Origin: an uncultured Prevotellaceae bacterium
GTDB taxonomy: Bacteria; Bacteroidota; Bacteroidia; Bacteroidales; Muribaculaceae
Direction: 5' to 3'
DNA length: 8,535 bases
Assembly: GCA_937904375.1 (NCBI GenBank)
Contig: CALDIG010000158.1
Coordinates: 1 to 8,535 of the forward strand
Under the pieces are notes generated by a model. The model saw only the letters and a list, made by a program, of their open reading frames with translations, made no database searches and was not told where the DNA came from. The position numbers and the translations under genes are program-made. Positions 1 to 6,163 of the stretch are shown piece by piece (the stretch's first letter is position 1; the number at the start of each line of letters is the position of its first letter).

Positions 1-55
1 CGGCGTAATCACCAGTGCCGATGTGACTGCCGTTTACAACATTCTGCTTGGAGAA
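1..55 (+). repeat. Direct repeat, copy 1 (dockerin 3' end)
   Basis: This is a 55-base perfect match to 3613-3667. It is cut off at the left by the window edge, so the true repeat may be longer. The match stops exactly before the stop codon of the intact gene. It marks the upstream boundary unit of a tandem duplication. Confidence 0.95.
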
Positions 56-76
56 AAGTCCTCAATAATTGATTAA
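1..76 (+). CDS. 3' end of a dockerin-terminated protein (partial, upstream paralogue of the C10 protease)
   Basis: The frame that begins at base 2 reads GVITSADVTAVYNILLGE and then KSSIID before a TAA at 74-76. The first part is the second calcium-binding repeat of a type I dockerin and is identical, base for base over 1-55, to the end of the downstream C10 protease gene (3613-3667). The rest of the protein lies outside the window. It is probably a paralogous secreted protein, possibly a second C10 protease, but only the tail is visible. The native stop that follows GE in the intact copy is missing: the frame runs into sequence homologous to the lipoprotein leader, which supplies six extra residues and the stop. 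That marks a deletion of roughly 90 bases relative to the intact copy, and it also removed the region where the lipoprotein promoter should lie. Confidence 0.8.
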   Translation, partial: GVITSADVTAVYNILLGEKSSIID

Positions 77-97
77 CTCTTTAAAAAACAGCAATGA
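64..97 (+). repeat. Leader repeat, copy 1
   Basis: The first 16 bases (64-79) are identical to 3769-3784. The remaining 18, up to and including ATGA, match at about two thirds of positions with no gap. This is the 5' leader of the lipoprotein gene, preserved in front of the pseudogene. Confidence 0.8.
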
Positions 98-265
98 GGT
101 TCGGGATTTAGTAGTGATGACCGATATTGGTATTGCGATTATTACTACTATGTTAGACCTGACATTGGTTCATTGATTATATGTTGGGATTCCAGAGTCA
201 GAGCGGACTAATGAGCTAGTTATTCCAGTGCATGCATTCGTCCTGTTTATGTTAATCAAGAGTAG
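94..265 (+). pseudogene. Decayed, internally deleted copy of the FISUMP lipoprotein gene
   Basis: The ATG at 94-96 sits in a leader that aligns without gaps to that of the intact lipoprotein gene (64-97 against 3769-3802). Immediately after it the sequence aligns to the last ~175 bases of that gene (92-265 against 5127-5304), ending at a TAG at 263-265 that matches the intact stop. The best stretch (from the RYW codons to VRPD) is about 85% identical by hand count. Conserved peptide pieces are RYW.CDY, YVRPDIG, FQSQ.GL in a second frame, and IRPVYV.QE at the end. Indels relative to the intact gene (about -1 near the start, +8 near base 170, -11 near base 220) break the frame, and reading from the ATG gives only five codons. 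About 1.33 kb of coding sequence is missing between an ATG at the start and an ATGGGG deep in the gene. It cannot make the lipoprotein. Confidence 0.85.
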
Positions 266-308
266 AGGCATGGCAAACTTCATTCTCTATCACTGACAAT
301 TAAATAAT

Positions 309-323
309 AATTTAACCCCCCAT
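309..323 (+). repeat. Inverted repeat arm, left of the protease gene
   Basis: AATTTAACCCCCCAT here is, at 14 of 15 positions, the reverse complement of 3719-3733. It includes a run of six C just 7 bases before the protease start codon. The two arms bracket the complete protease gene. AT-rich flanks and a homopolymer core make chance similarity possible. Confidence 0.45.
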
Positions 324-328
324 ACAAA

Positions 329-3300
329 ATGAAAAAAATCACTTTTTTATTGGTTTTGGTATTCTGCTTGACGGCCGCCGATATTTATGGCAAGCAAATA
401 AGCATCGACGAGGCGCAGTCTTTAGCATTAAACCATATACGTCGGAACTATAACCCGAGTTTGCATGTAGCAAACCCTGCAACACAGCAATTAGAGCTTG
501 TACTGGCGGCAAAGTCTCAATCACTGGATGTGGATTATTATGTATTCAACAAAGGTAAATGCAATGGCTACATAATAGTCGCGGGTGATGACAAGGCTGC
601 GCCAATTCTGGGATTCAGCGATGAAGGCTCTTTCGACATCAACAACATCCCCGATGGGATGCAGTACTGGCTTGATATATATTCACAGGAGATGCAGTAC
701 CTGCGCAGCAATCCTGATGCCCCAGCGGCTTCCATCAGGCCAAAACGGTCATCCAGCGTCAGACCTTTGCTCACCTGCAACTGGAGTCAAAGTGAGCCTT
801 ACAACAATTTGTGTCCCACTTATACCGAAGACGGCATTACCTATCATGCAGCAACAGGCTGCGTCGCTACTGCGGCCGCACAAATCATGTATTATCACCG
901 ATGGCCCATCACAGGCACCGGCAGCCACTCCTATGTGTGCGATGTGAACTATTCCGGTGAGCAGACCCTGAGTGCCGACTTCGGCAGCACCACCTACGAC
1001 TGGGACAACATGCTCGACTCTTACGATGGCTCTTACACCGACACACAAGCCAATGCTGTTGCCACGCTCATGTCTCATGTGGGTATATCATGTGATATGA
1101 ATTACGGCAGAGGAAGTGGCAGCTGGCTTTATTCTGTGATGGAGGCCTTGAGAAACTATTTTGGCTATAACAAAGGAATGATAGACATGAGGAGAGGGAA
1201 CACTCCAATCAATGAATGGGAGCAGACTATTATGAATGAGATTGATAATTCCCGACCTGTTCTCTATGCCGGCTACACTCCTAATGGAGGCCACGCTTTC
1301 GTTTTCGACGGATATAACGACGAAGGTTATTTTCATGTCAATTGGGGATATGGAGGCTTCTACAATGGTTATTTCCTCGTTACAGCTTTGAACCCCTTAG
1401 ACCAAGTAGGCACCTTTGAGGGCGGATTTAATCAATCACAAGAAATCATTATCGGCATCTATCCTGATGACGGCTCTACTGCCGAGCCAGAGAATTATAT
1501 AGAGCTTGTTTGCGAGGACTATAGGTCAAGTGTGCCGCAAGTCAACTTGGGAGAAAGCGCACCAATCATGTTAAATAGATTCTACGTCAATGGATATGGC
1601 TATTATCCCACCGTTGTTCTTAGATATGCTCTTAGCCTTACCGACCTAAACAATAATACGGTGGATTTCAAACAAGGCAAACAAAATGATACGGATTTTA
1701 GGATTGGATATTATTATTCTTTTCTCGAGGACTACACCCCTCCCACAAATTTAGCAAATGGACAATATCGCCTCTGGCTCATGTACATGGTTCCTGAGGC
1801 CGGAATGACAGAATATGTGCCATACGACCACTCCAACACCACAACAGGCTATATAAACGTCACTGTTCAGGATGGGATAATGTACTTTGACGAGCCCGAA
1901 ACCAATGATGGCATCCTCTCATTGGAATCGCTGAAAGTTCCTTCAAAAGTAGCCACAAATTCATACTTTGAAGTTGAGGCCACAATAGCCAACGCTGGTG
2001 ATGAGTATTACGACAATATCTATTTTGTTGTCAAGCAGCAAGAAACGATTATCAGCACTGGCGACGCTATCAAGATTGATGTCCCAACCGATGGTAATGT
2101 GATTGTGAGAAGCTTTGTTGAAGCACCTGCCGAATCAGGGACATATCAGTTCGCTGTCTATGACAAGAAAAACCGAATGATAGGCTCACCGGTAACCCTT
2201 GATGTCGCCGAGAGCAGCAATTATTCTTTAAGCCTCTCATCACAGCTCTCCACACCAGGTTACTATATGGATCCTTACGATATCCAAGCCTCGGCGGTAA
2301 TAAGCAATAGTGGCACAGGCGACTTTATTGGCACCTTTCAAATGTTGATTGTTGATGAAGCTGCATCTTTGATCAAGAAGCGTGTTTACTCACCCACCAT
2401 TATAATTCCAGCTGGAGAAAGCGCCACAGTGAATTTCCAGTGCGAGTTTTATGGCAGTGAAGGTGTGGTTTACAAATTGTACTTCTTAGGACTTGACAAC
2501 AACAGTATCTGGGGCAAGAAAGTTGCTTTTGAGATAAAAAGCTACTCAATGGCTGTCGAGGACTTCGAGCAGATGGTGGCGACTACGGAGCCTCCTGCCA
2601 ATGATGTGCAGGGAAACTTGTCAACATGGAAATTCGACAACTGCTTCGTCACCAGCCCTGGCAGCGACTACTGCTCGGGCGAGCACTCCGCAGTGATGAA
2701 GAAGACCGCATCGCTCACCATGACAGAAGATGTGCGTTATATGAGCCAGAAAATCTCGTTTGAAGCTTACAATCCCTCAACGTCGGCAGCCGACATCGTC
2801 CTTTACTGTTCCACCGACCAGGGCGCCACTTGGACAGCCTTAGCAAACTCGAGCGGCGAGACCACCACAACGGTCGCCGCCGGCAGAAATGCCACGTTAA
2901 ACTTCCCCTGCGACATAGAAGTCCCGGCGCGCTACCGCATCAGCATTACAGATGGAGCCGCCACCCACATGACTTATATCGACAACTTCACCATCTACTA
3001 CTACGACGTGGTGTCCTTCGCCACTATCGAGGACTTTGAGCAGATGGCGACGGCTACGACACCTCCCGCCAATGATGTGCAGGGCAAATTATCAACATGG
3101 AAATTCGTCAACTGCTACGTTACCGCTCCAGGCAGTGACTACTGCTCAGGCGAGCATTCCACGGTGATGAAGAAGCCAGCGTCGCTCACCATGACAGAAG
3201 ACGTGCGATATGTGACCAAAAAGATCTCGTTCGACGCTTTCAATGCGGCTTCATCGGTAGCCAAGTTCGTCCTTTACCGCTCCATCGACCAGGGCGCCTC

Positions 3301-3670
3301 TTGGACTGCCGTGGCCAACTCTAACGGCGAGACCACCTCATCGGTTAGCGCCGGCAGCAACACCACGTTAAATTTCCCACTATACACGGATGTTCCTGCG
3401 CGCTACCGGATAAACATGACAGCTGGAGCCATGTCATATAAGGCATATATCGATAACTTCACCATCTACTACTCCGATGAGCTGCCACCAGAAACGATTC
3501 CTGGCGACGTGAACGGTGACGGTGTCGTAACTGCTGCCGATGTCACAGCACTCTACAGCTGGCTGCTAAACAATGACAGCAGCTATATTGTCAATGGAGA
3601 TCAAAACGGTGACGGCGTAATCACCAGTGCCGATGTGACTGCCGTTTACAACATTCTGCTTGGAGAATAA
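329..3670 (+). CDS. Secreted C10 (streptopain-like) cysteine protease with Spi propeptide, Ig-like domains, two tandem jelly-roll-like repeats and a C-terminal dockerin
   Basis: The 1113-aa protein opens with a Sec signal peptide (MKK, then a hydrophobic stretch to about residue 21). Residues ~22-135 resemble the Spi/propeptide domain that keeps C10 proteases inactive. Residues ~145-380 are the peptidase: Cys178 in ATGCVATAAAQIMYYHRWP is the expected nucleophile, His322 in NGGHAFVFDGY the expected base, and HVNWGYGG (336-343) is the conserved block after it. Residues ~380-740 look like three beta-sandwich (CARDB/Ig-like) modules. Residues 743-1049 hold two ~151-aa repeats ending in YIDNFTIYY. 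Residues 1059-1113 are a dockerin with two calcium loops (DVNGDGVVTAADV and DQNGDGVITSADV). The protein should be exported and activated by propeptide cleavage; the dockerin implies docking to a cohesin partner not in this window. There is no T9SS sorting domain. The start is the only ATG before the signal peptide; the leader is AT-rich without a Shine-Dalgarno. Family assignment is strong; substrate unknown. Confidence 0.92.
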   Translation: MKKITFLLVLVFCLTAADIYGKQISIDEAQSLALNHIRRNYNPSLHVANPATQQLELVLAAKSQSLDVDYYVFNKGKCNGYIIVAGDDKAAPILGFSDEGSFDINNIPDGMQYWLDIYSQEMQYLRSNPDAPAASIRPKRSSSVRPLLTCNWSQSEPYNNLCPTYTEDGITYHAATGCVATAAAQIMYYHRWPITGTGSHSYVCDVNYSGEQTLSADFGSTTYDWDNMLDSYDGSYTDTQANAVATLMSHVGISCDMNYGRGSGSWLYSVMEALRNYFGYNKGMIDMRRGNTPINEWEQTIMNEIDNSRPVLYAGYTPNGGHAFVFDGYNDEGYFHVNWGYGGFYNGYFLVTALNPLDQVGTFEGGFNQSQEIIIGIYPDDGSTAEPENYIELVCEDYRSSVPQVNLGESAPIMLNRFYVNGYGYYPTVVLRYALSLTDLNNNTVDFKQGKQNDTDFRIGYYYSFLEDYTPPTNLANGQYRLWLMYMVPEAGMTEYVPYDHSNTTTGYINVTVQDGIMYFDEPETNDGILSLESLKVPSKVATNSYFEVEATIANAGDEYYDNIYFVVKQQETIISTGDAIKIDVPTDGNVIVRSFVEAPAESGTYQFAVYDKKNRMIGSPVTLDVAESSNYSLSLSSQLSTPGYYMDPYDIQASAVISNSGTGDFIGTFQMLIVDEAASLIKKRVYSPTIIIPAGESATVNFQCEFYGSEGVVYKLYFLGLDNNSIWGKKVAFEIKSYSMAVEDFEQMVATTEPPANDVQGNLSTWKFDNCFVTSPGSDYCSGEHSAVMKKTASLTMTEDVRYMSQKISFEAYNPSTSAADIVLYCSTDQGATWTALANSSGETTTTVAAGRNATLNFPCDIEVPARYRISITDGAATHMTYIDNFTIYYYDVVSFATIEDFEQMATATTPPANDVQGKLSTWKFVNCYVTAPGSDYCSGEHSTVMKKPASLTMTEDVRYVTKKISFDAFNAASSVAKFVLYRSIDQGASWTAVANSNGETTSSVSAGSNTTLNFPLYTDVPARYRINMTAGAMSYKAYIDNFTIYYSDELPPETIPGDVNGDGVVTAADVTALYSWLLNNDSSYIVNGDQNGDGVITSADVTAVYNILLGE
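2555..3007 (+). repeat. Internal coding repeat 1 (jelly-roll-like domain)
   Basis: This encodes residues 743-893 of the C10 protease, from VEDFEQM to IDNFTIYYYD. It matches the next unit at about 106 of 151 residues by hand count, with no gaps and a period of 471 bases. The pattern (DFE at the start, W...NC, a STDQGATWTAL strand, PARYRI, then a terminal YIDNFTIYY) resembles choice-of-anchor/MAM-like beta-sandwich domains of Bacteroidales secreted proteins. The exact family is uncertain. Confidence 0.9.
3026..3478 (+). repeat. Internal coding repeat 2 (jelly-roll-like domain)
   Basis: This is the second copy of the 151-aa domain (residues 900-1050), from IEDFEQM to IDNFTIYYSD, separated from the first by a six-residue linker. 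Blocks such as PPANDVQG, PGSDYCSGEHS and SLTMTEDVRY are unchanged, while surface-type positions near the end of each repeat differ. It leads straight into the dockerin linker. Confidence 0.9.
3613..3667 (+). repeat. Direct repeat, copy 2 (dockerin 3' end)
   Basis: Perfect match to 1-55. It encodes the second dockerin calcium loop and helix of the C10 protease. Confidence 0.95.
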
Positions 3671-3718
3671 TAATCCATAAAATACACAGAAAAAACTTTA
3701 TTTAATACAATTTAACAA

Positions 3719-3733
3719 ATGGGGGGGTAAATT
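3719..3733 (-). repeat. Inverted repeat arm, right of the protease gene
   Basis: ATGGGGGGGTAAATT is the inverted partner of 309-323 (one mismatch). It contains seven consecutive G and sits upstream of the proposed lipoprotein -7 element. Confidence 0.45.
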
Positions 3734-3747
3734 AAAAGAAATGTTTA

Positions 3748-3755
3748 TATATTTG
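3748..3755 (+). promoter_or_regulatory. Candidate Bacteroidota -7 element for the lipoprotein gene
   Basis: TATATTTG matches the Bacteroidota -7 consensus TAnnTTTG and lies 43 bases before the ATG at 3799, which would give a leader of about 35-40 bases. No TTTG-like -33 element is visible at the usual 19-20 base spacing; that position is occupied by the run of seven G (3721-3727) and AT-rich sequence. The call rests on one short motif in AT-rich DNA. Confidence 0.45.
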
Positions 3756-3768
3756 CAGTTTTGAAAGA

Positions 3769-3802
3769 AATAATTGATTAACTCATAACAGAACTGCTAT
3801 GA
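3769..3802 (+). repeat. Leader repeat, copy 2
   Basis: This is the untranslated leader and start codon of the intact lipoprotein gene, matching 64-97. It lies just downstream of the proposed -7 element, so it is probably transcribed. Confidence 0.8.
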
Positions 3803-5304
3803 AAAAGTTTTCCTTGTTACTATTATTACTGACAATGGTTTTGCTCACATCATGCGAAGAAGACATTGAAAAGCGCCAAGTGACCTTCACCGCCACGATG
3901 CCTAGCGATGACTTGTCATCCTCACGGCTTGGCAGCATTATAAGTGGCATGCCAGCTAATGGCTTCAATCTTAAGGCGCAGTGGAAAGAGGGCGATGAAA
4001 TACAGATTTTTGTCCGTCAAGACGGCATAATATATCAGGCTGAAAGTCCAGCCGCTATCAATGACATAAGCAGCGATGGCAAGCTATGTTCTTTCATGGT
4101 AACACTGCCCAAGTCGGTCAATCGTGATAAGGACTATGAGATTATAGGTGTAACTGGCGTAGAAGCGCAAATAGATGTATCAAATGTGGTTGCTTTGTGC
4201 ACCATGAACAGAGTGAGTGCCGAAAGATTTGATGAAATATTTCCAATGTGGTTCACATGCAAGAAAGGCAGCAATCAAGCGAAGTTTCGTCATCTGTGTA
4301 CCTACGAGGTTCTCAATGTCAACAATGTGTCGGATGCCAGCATCACGTTCAAGCATTCAGGATTTCAGGCGCTTTCTCGGTGGTACATTTATAGTACCTC
4401 CATATTGCTCTCCGACGGTTCTATAGTAGGTGAGCAAGATGTGAAAAACGATGCCGAGAGTGATGAAATCACGATTCCCGCTGGAGGCACGGGCACGATA
4501 GTGTCGTGGTATATTCCACATACTATTATAGCCGATGTGACAATCGACAATGCCAAGCTCAAAGCTGTTGTCAATGGAAAGGATGTGACCTCAATCGATG
4601 CAATGACATCCTATAAGACTCAAGCACGCGGCAATGCCTATTACATGGAGGTCAACTGGGACGGAACCGCCCTGTATTTCTCTAATGAGTTCTGCCCCGA
4701 TGGAAATCATCCACACATTATAGACCTTGGCTTGCCGACGGGAACAAAGTGGGCGTGCTGTAATGTTGGTGCCAATATCCCGATAGAATATGGAGATTAT
4801 TTCGCCTGGGGCGAAACCGCTCCCAAGTCGTACTTTGCTAAATATAACTACAAATGGTATAGTAATGGAGACGACCATAACATCACGAAGTACTGTTTTA
4901 ACAGTAATTTTGGCACTGTAGATAACAGAACAGAACTCGAACCAGAAGATGATGCAGCCTTTGTGAACTGGGGTTCTGAGTGGCGAATGCCTTCGATTAG
5001 ACAGCTTTACGAGCTGAAGGACAACTGCACAACAAAATGGACTAATGTGAATGGCGTGGGTGGTTTTCTATTCAAGAGCAACACAAATGGCAGAGCTATT
5101 TTCCTCCCGGCTGCCGGTTGGGCCTACAATGGGGTTCATGATATAGGTGGCGACGGTCGCTATTGGTCTTGTGATTATGACTACGATGTTAGACCGGACC
5201 TTGGTTATATCTTGGCTTTCCAGAGTCAGGGCGGATTAACGGGATACTATTGTAATCGCTATTACGGCTCGAGCATTCGTCCAGTGTTTGTTGGACAAGA
5301 GTAA
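3799..5304 (+). CDS. Lipoprotein with Mfa/fimbrillin-like N-terminal region and C-terminal FISUMP domain
   Basis: The 501-aa protein begins with a lipoprotein signal peptide (poly-Leu core, lipobox LTSC with Cys19 as the lipidated residue), followed by acidic residues (EED), so surface or outer-membrane anchoring is expected. Residues ~25-285 (VTFTATMPS..., LKAQWKEGDEIQIF, repeated beta-strand patterns, a YYMEVNW strand at the end) resemble the fimbrillin-like Mfa_like family. Residues ~297-501 are a FISUMP (Fibrobacter succinogenes major paralogous) domain: IIDLGLPTGTKWACCNVGA, YGDYFAWGET, WRMPS, FLPAAG, GRYW and a terminal SSIRPVFV. Such domains have a C-type-lectin-like fold and are thought to bind ligands outside the cell; the actual ligand is unknown. 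Its place right after the secreted protease, and the duplication of both together, suggests a functional pair (inference). It probably has its own promoter. A dead copy lies at 94-265. Confidence 0.88.
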   Translation: MKKFSLLLLLLTMVLLTSCEEDIEKRQVTFTATMPSDDLSSSRLGSIISGMPANGFNLKAQWKEGDEIQIFVRQDGIIYQAESPAAINDISSDGKLCSFMVTLPKSVNRDKDYEIIGVTGVEAQIDVSNVVALCTMNRVSAERFDEIFPMWFTCKKGSNQAKFRHLCTYEVLNVNNVSDASITFKHSGFQALSRWYIYSTSILLSDGSIVGEQDVKNDAESDEITIPAGGTGTIVSWYIPHTIIADVTIDNAKLKAVVNGKDVTSIDAMTSYKTQARGNAYYMEVNWDGTALYFSNEFCPDGNHPHIIDLGLPTGTKWACCNVGANIPIEYGDYFAWGETAPKSYFAKYNYKWYSNGDDHNITKYCFNSNFGTVDNRTELEPEDDAAFVNWGSEWRMPSIRQLYELKDNCTTKWTNVNGVGGFLFKSNTNGRAIFLPAAGWAYNGVHDIGGDGRYWSCDYDYDVRPDLGYILAFQSQGGLTGYYCNRYYGSSIRPVFVGQE

Positions 5305-5368
5305 AACTCCTACACGCCACAAATACATGCAGCTAGAAACCAAGGTGGTTAGCAACGTATATATTGCT

Positions 5369-5424
5369 CTACGGAGTCTGAGGAGTCTATGAGTTTTCAT
5401 ATCCTTTACTCCAAGACTCCGTAG
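5369..5424. terminator. Long imperfect hairpin, possible terminator
   Basis: CTACGGAGTCT (5369-5379) pairs perfectly with AGACTCCGTAG (5414-5424). Inside it GGAGT (5382-5386) pairs with ACTCC (5408-5412), and at the tip TATGA (5388-5392) pairs with TCATA (5397-5401) around a GTTT loop. The whole forms one long stem with small internal bulges, about 65 bases after the lipoprotein stop. No U-run follows on either strand, so it may be a processing or stability element rather than a classical terminator. Confidence 0.5.
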
Positions 5425-5462
5425 AATAAGATTACACTATTTGGGCATACGCTGAAAATGTG

Positions 5463-5477
5463 GTCGCCGTTGGCGAC
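5463..5477. other. Short GC-rich hairpin
   Basis: GTCGCC (5463-5468) and GGCGAC (5472-5477) form a perfect 6-bp stem with a three-base loop. It is stable for its size but its role is unknown; it may be part of the termination region. Confidence 0.5.
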
Positions 5478-5499
5478 GAGTTGGGGGTGAATGTAAATG

Positions 5500-5545
5500 C
5501 CCCCATTGACGCTAATTTCGCTCGCTTCACAAGCGTCAATGGGGG
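5500..5545. terminator. 14-bp perfect stem-loop, likely bidirectional terminator
   Basis: CCCCCATTGACGCT (5500-5513) pairs without mismatch with 5532-5545, leaving an 18-base loop. It lies between convergent genes, 38 bases beyond the hydrolase stop on the - strand and about 195 bases beyond the lipoprotein stop on the + strand. The + strand side is followed by T-rich but not homopolymeric sequence. A second GGGGG at 5483-5487 could compete for the C arm. Confidence 0.6.
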
Positions 5546-5582
5546 TTAGTCTTCTAAATCTTTTGTTTCTCAATCTTTGTTT

Positions 5583-6158
5583 CTAGAGAAACATCGCCAG
5601 CACTTTGTAGAAGTCGCCGGTGGGGATGGCGGTGAACTCTGGTGTGATGCGGTGGCCCAGTTGTGACGACTCGTGGTAGCGGTCGCCCACCAAAGCCTTG
5701 TACTGGTCGCGCAGGTCGCCCAGCAGTTCGTCTTTATCGCTGCCAATGATATGGGTGACAGGGGTTATATACTTCTCTATGCCACGGAACTCGTCGAGGT
5801 CGGCAAGAGTGCATTTGAAAGTCTGCACACCATCCTCACGTGGGTTGTAATACTCCACCTCCTGCCCTATCTCGGGCAAGAAGCTCAGGCTATCCTCAGG
5901 ATTGACAGCCGGATTAACGGCAATCTTGGGTATGTCAACCTTGGCGCACAGCGTGTAATACCCACCCAGTGATGTGCCAGCCAGGATGTCGATGCCGTGC
6001 TCGGCGACATAGTCCTCAATCTTCTTGATAGACTCCACAGGATGATGCGTCACGTCGAAGGCATGCACCTCAACATCGTGGTAGTTAGCCTTGATGTTGA
6101 GGATTGTGCTGCTTTGCGCCGAACTCCTGAAACCGTGAATGTACAATAGTTTCTTCAT
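5583..6158 (-). CDS. YqiA/UPF0227-type alpha/beta-hydrolase (putative esterase)
   Basis: The 191-aa protein has the short alpha/beta-hydrolase pattern of the YqiA family, whose E. coli member is an esterase of similar length. It opens with LLYIHGF.SS (oxyanion-hole HG at 8-9). GTSLGGYY (61-68) is the nucleophile elbow with Ser63, followed by the family's VNPAV (81-85). GSDKDELL (139-146) supplies the likely acid (Asp143), and LGHRI (167-171) the likely base (His169). It has no signal peptide, so it is cytoplasmic. The ATG at 6158 lies 5 bases after the GH57 stop, so the two are almost certainly cotranscribed. The natural substrate is unknown; deacylation of a sugar or glucan-linked group would fit the neighbours but is only a guess. 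Confidence 0.85.
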   Translation of the reverse strand: MKKLLYIHGFRSSAQSSTILNIKANYHDVEVHAFDVTHHPVESIKKIEDYVAEHGIDILAGTSLGGYYTLCAKVDIPKIAVNPAVNPEDSLSFLPEIGQEVEYYNPREDGVQTFKCTLADLDEFRGIEKYITPVTHIIGSDKDELLGDLRDQYKALVGDRYHESSQLGHRITPEFTAIPTGDFYKVLAMFL

Positions 6159-6163
6159 TCTCT

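Larger units (their letters stand above)
5305..5582. other. Gene-free gap between convergent genes, rich in hairpins
   Basis: The + strand lipoprotein gene and the - strand operon both end here. I see no ORF with coding character, no tRNA-like fold and no promoter pair. The space holds three inverted repeats (5369-5424, 5463-5477, 5500-5545), listed separately, which is what one expects of a two-way termination region. Confidence 0.7.

Noticed and set aside
94..111. Five-codon leader peptide before the protease gene
   Set aside because: It is simply the pseudogene start codon read into out-of-frame sequence; no attenuator-like structure follows.
92..265. Template repeat of a diversity-generating retroelement for the lipoprotein tail
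   Set aside because: Differences from 5127-5304 include T/C, G/T and three indels rather than substitutions confined to template adenines, and no reverse transcriptase gene is present. A decayed gene duplicate explains it better.
585..947. 120-aa + strand frame inside the protease gene
   Set aside because: It overlaps the propeptide and catalytic Cys region in another frame and has no signal, motif or initiation context.
5305..5582. A small RNA gene or riboswitch in the gap between convergent genes
   Set aside because: Hairpins are present, but there is no promoter motif, no conserved core that I recognise, and no downstream gene on either strand that it could control.
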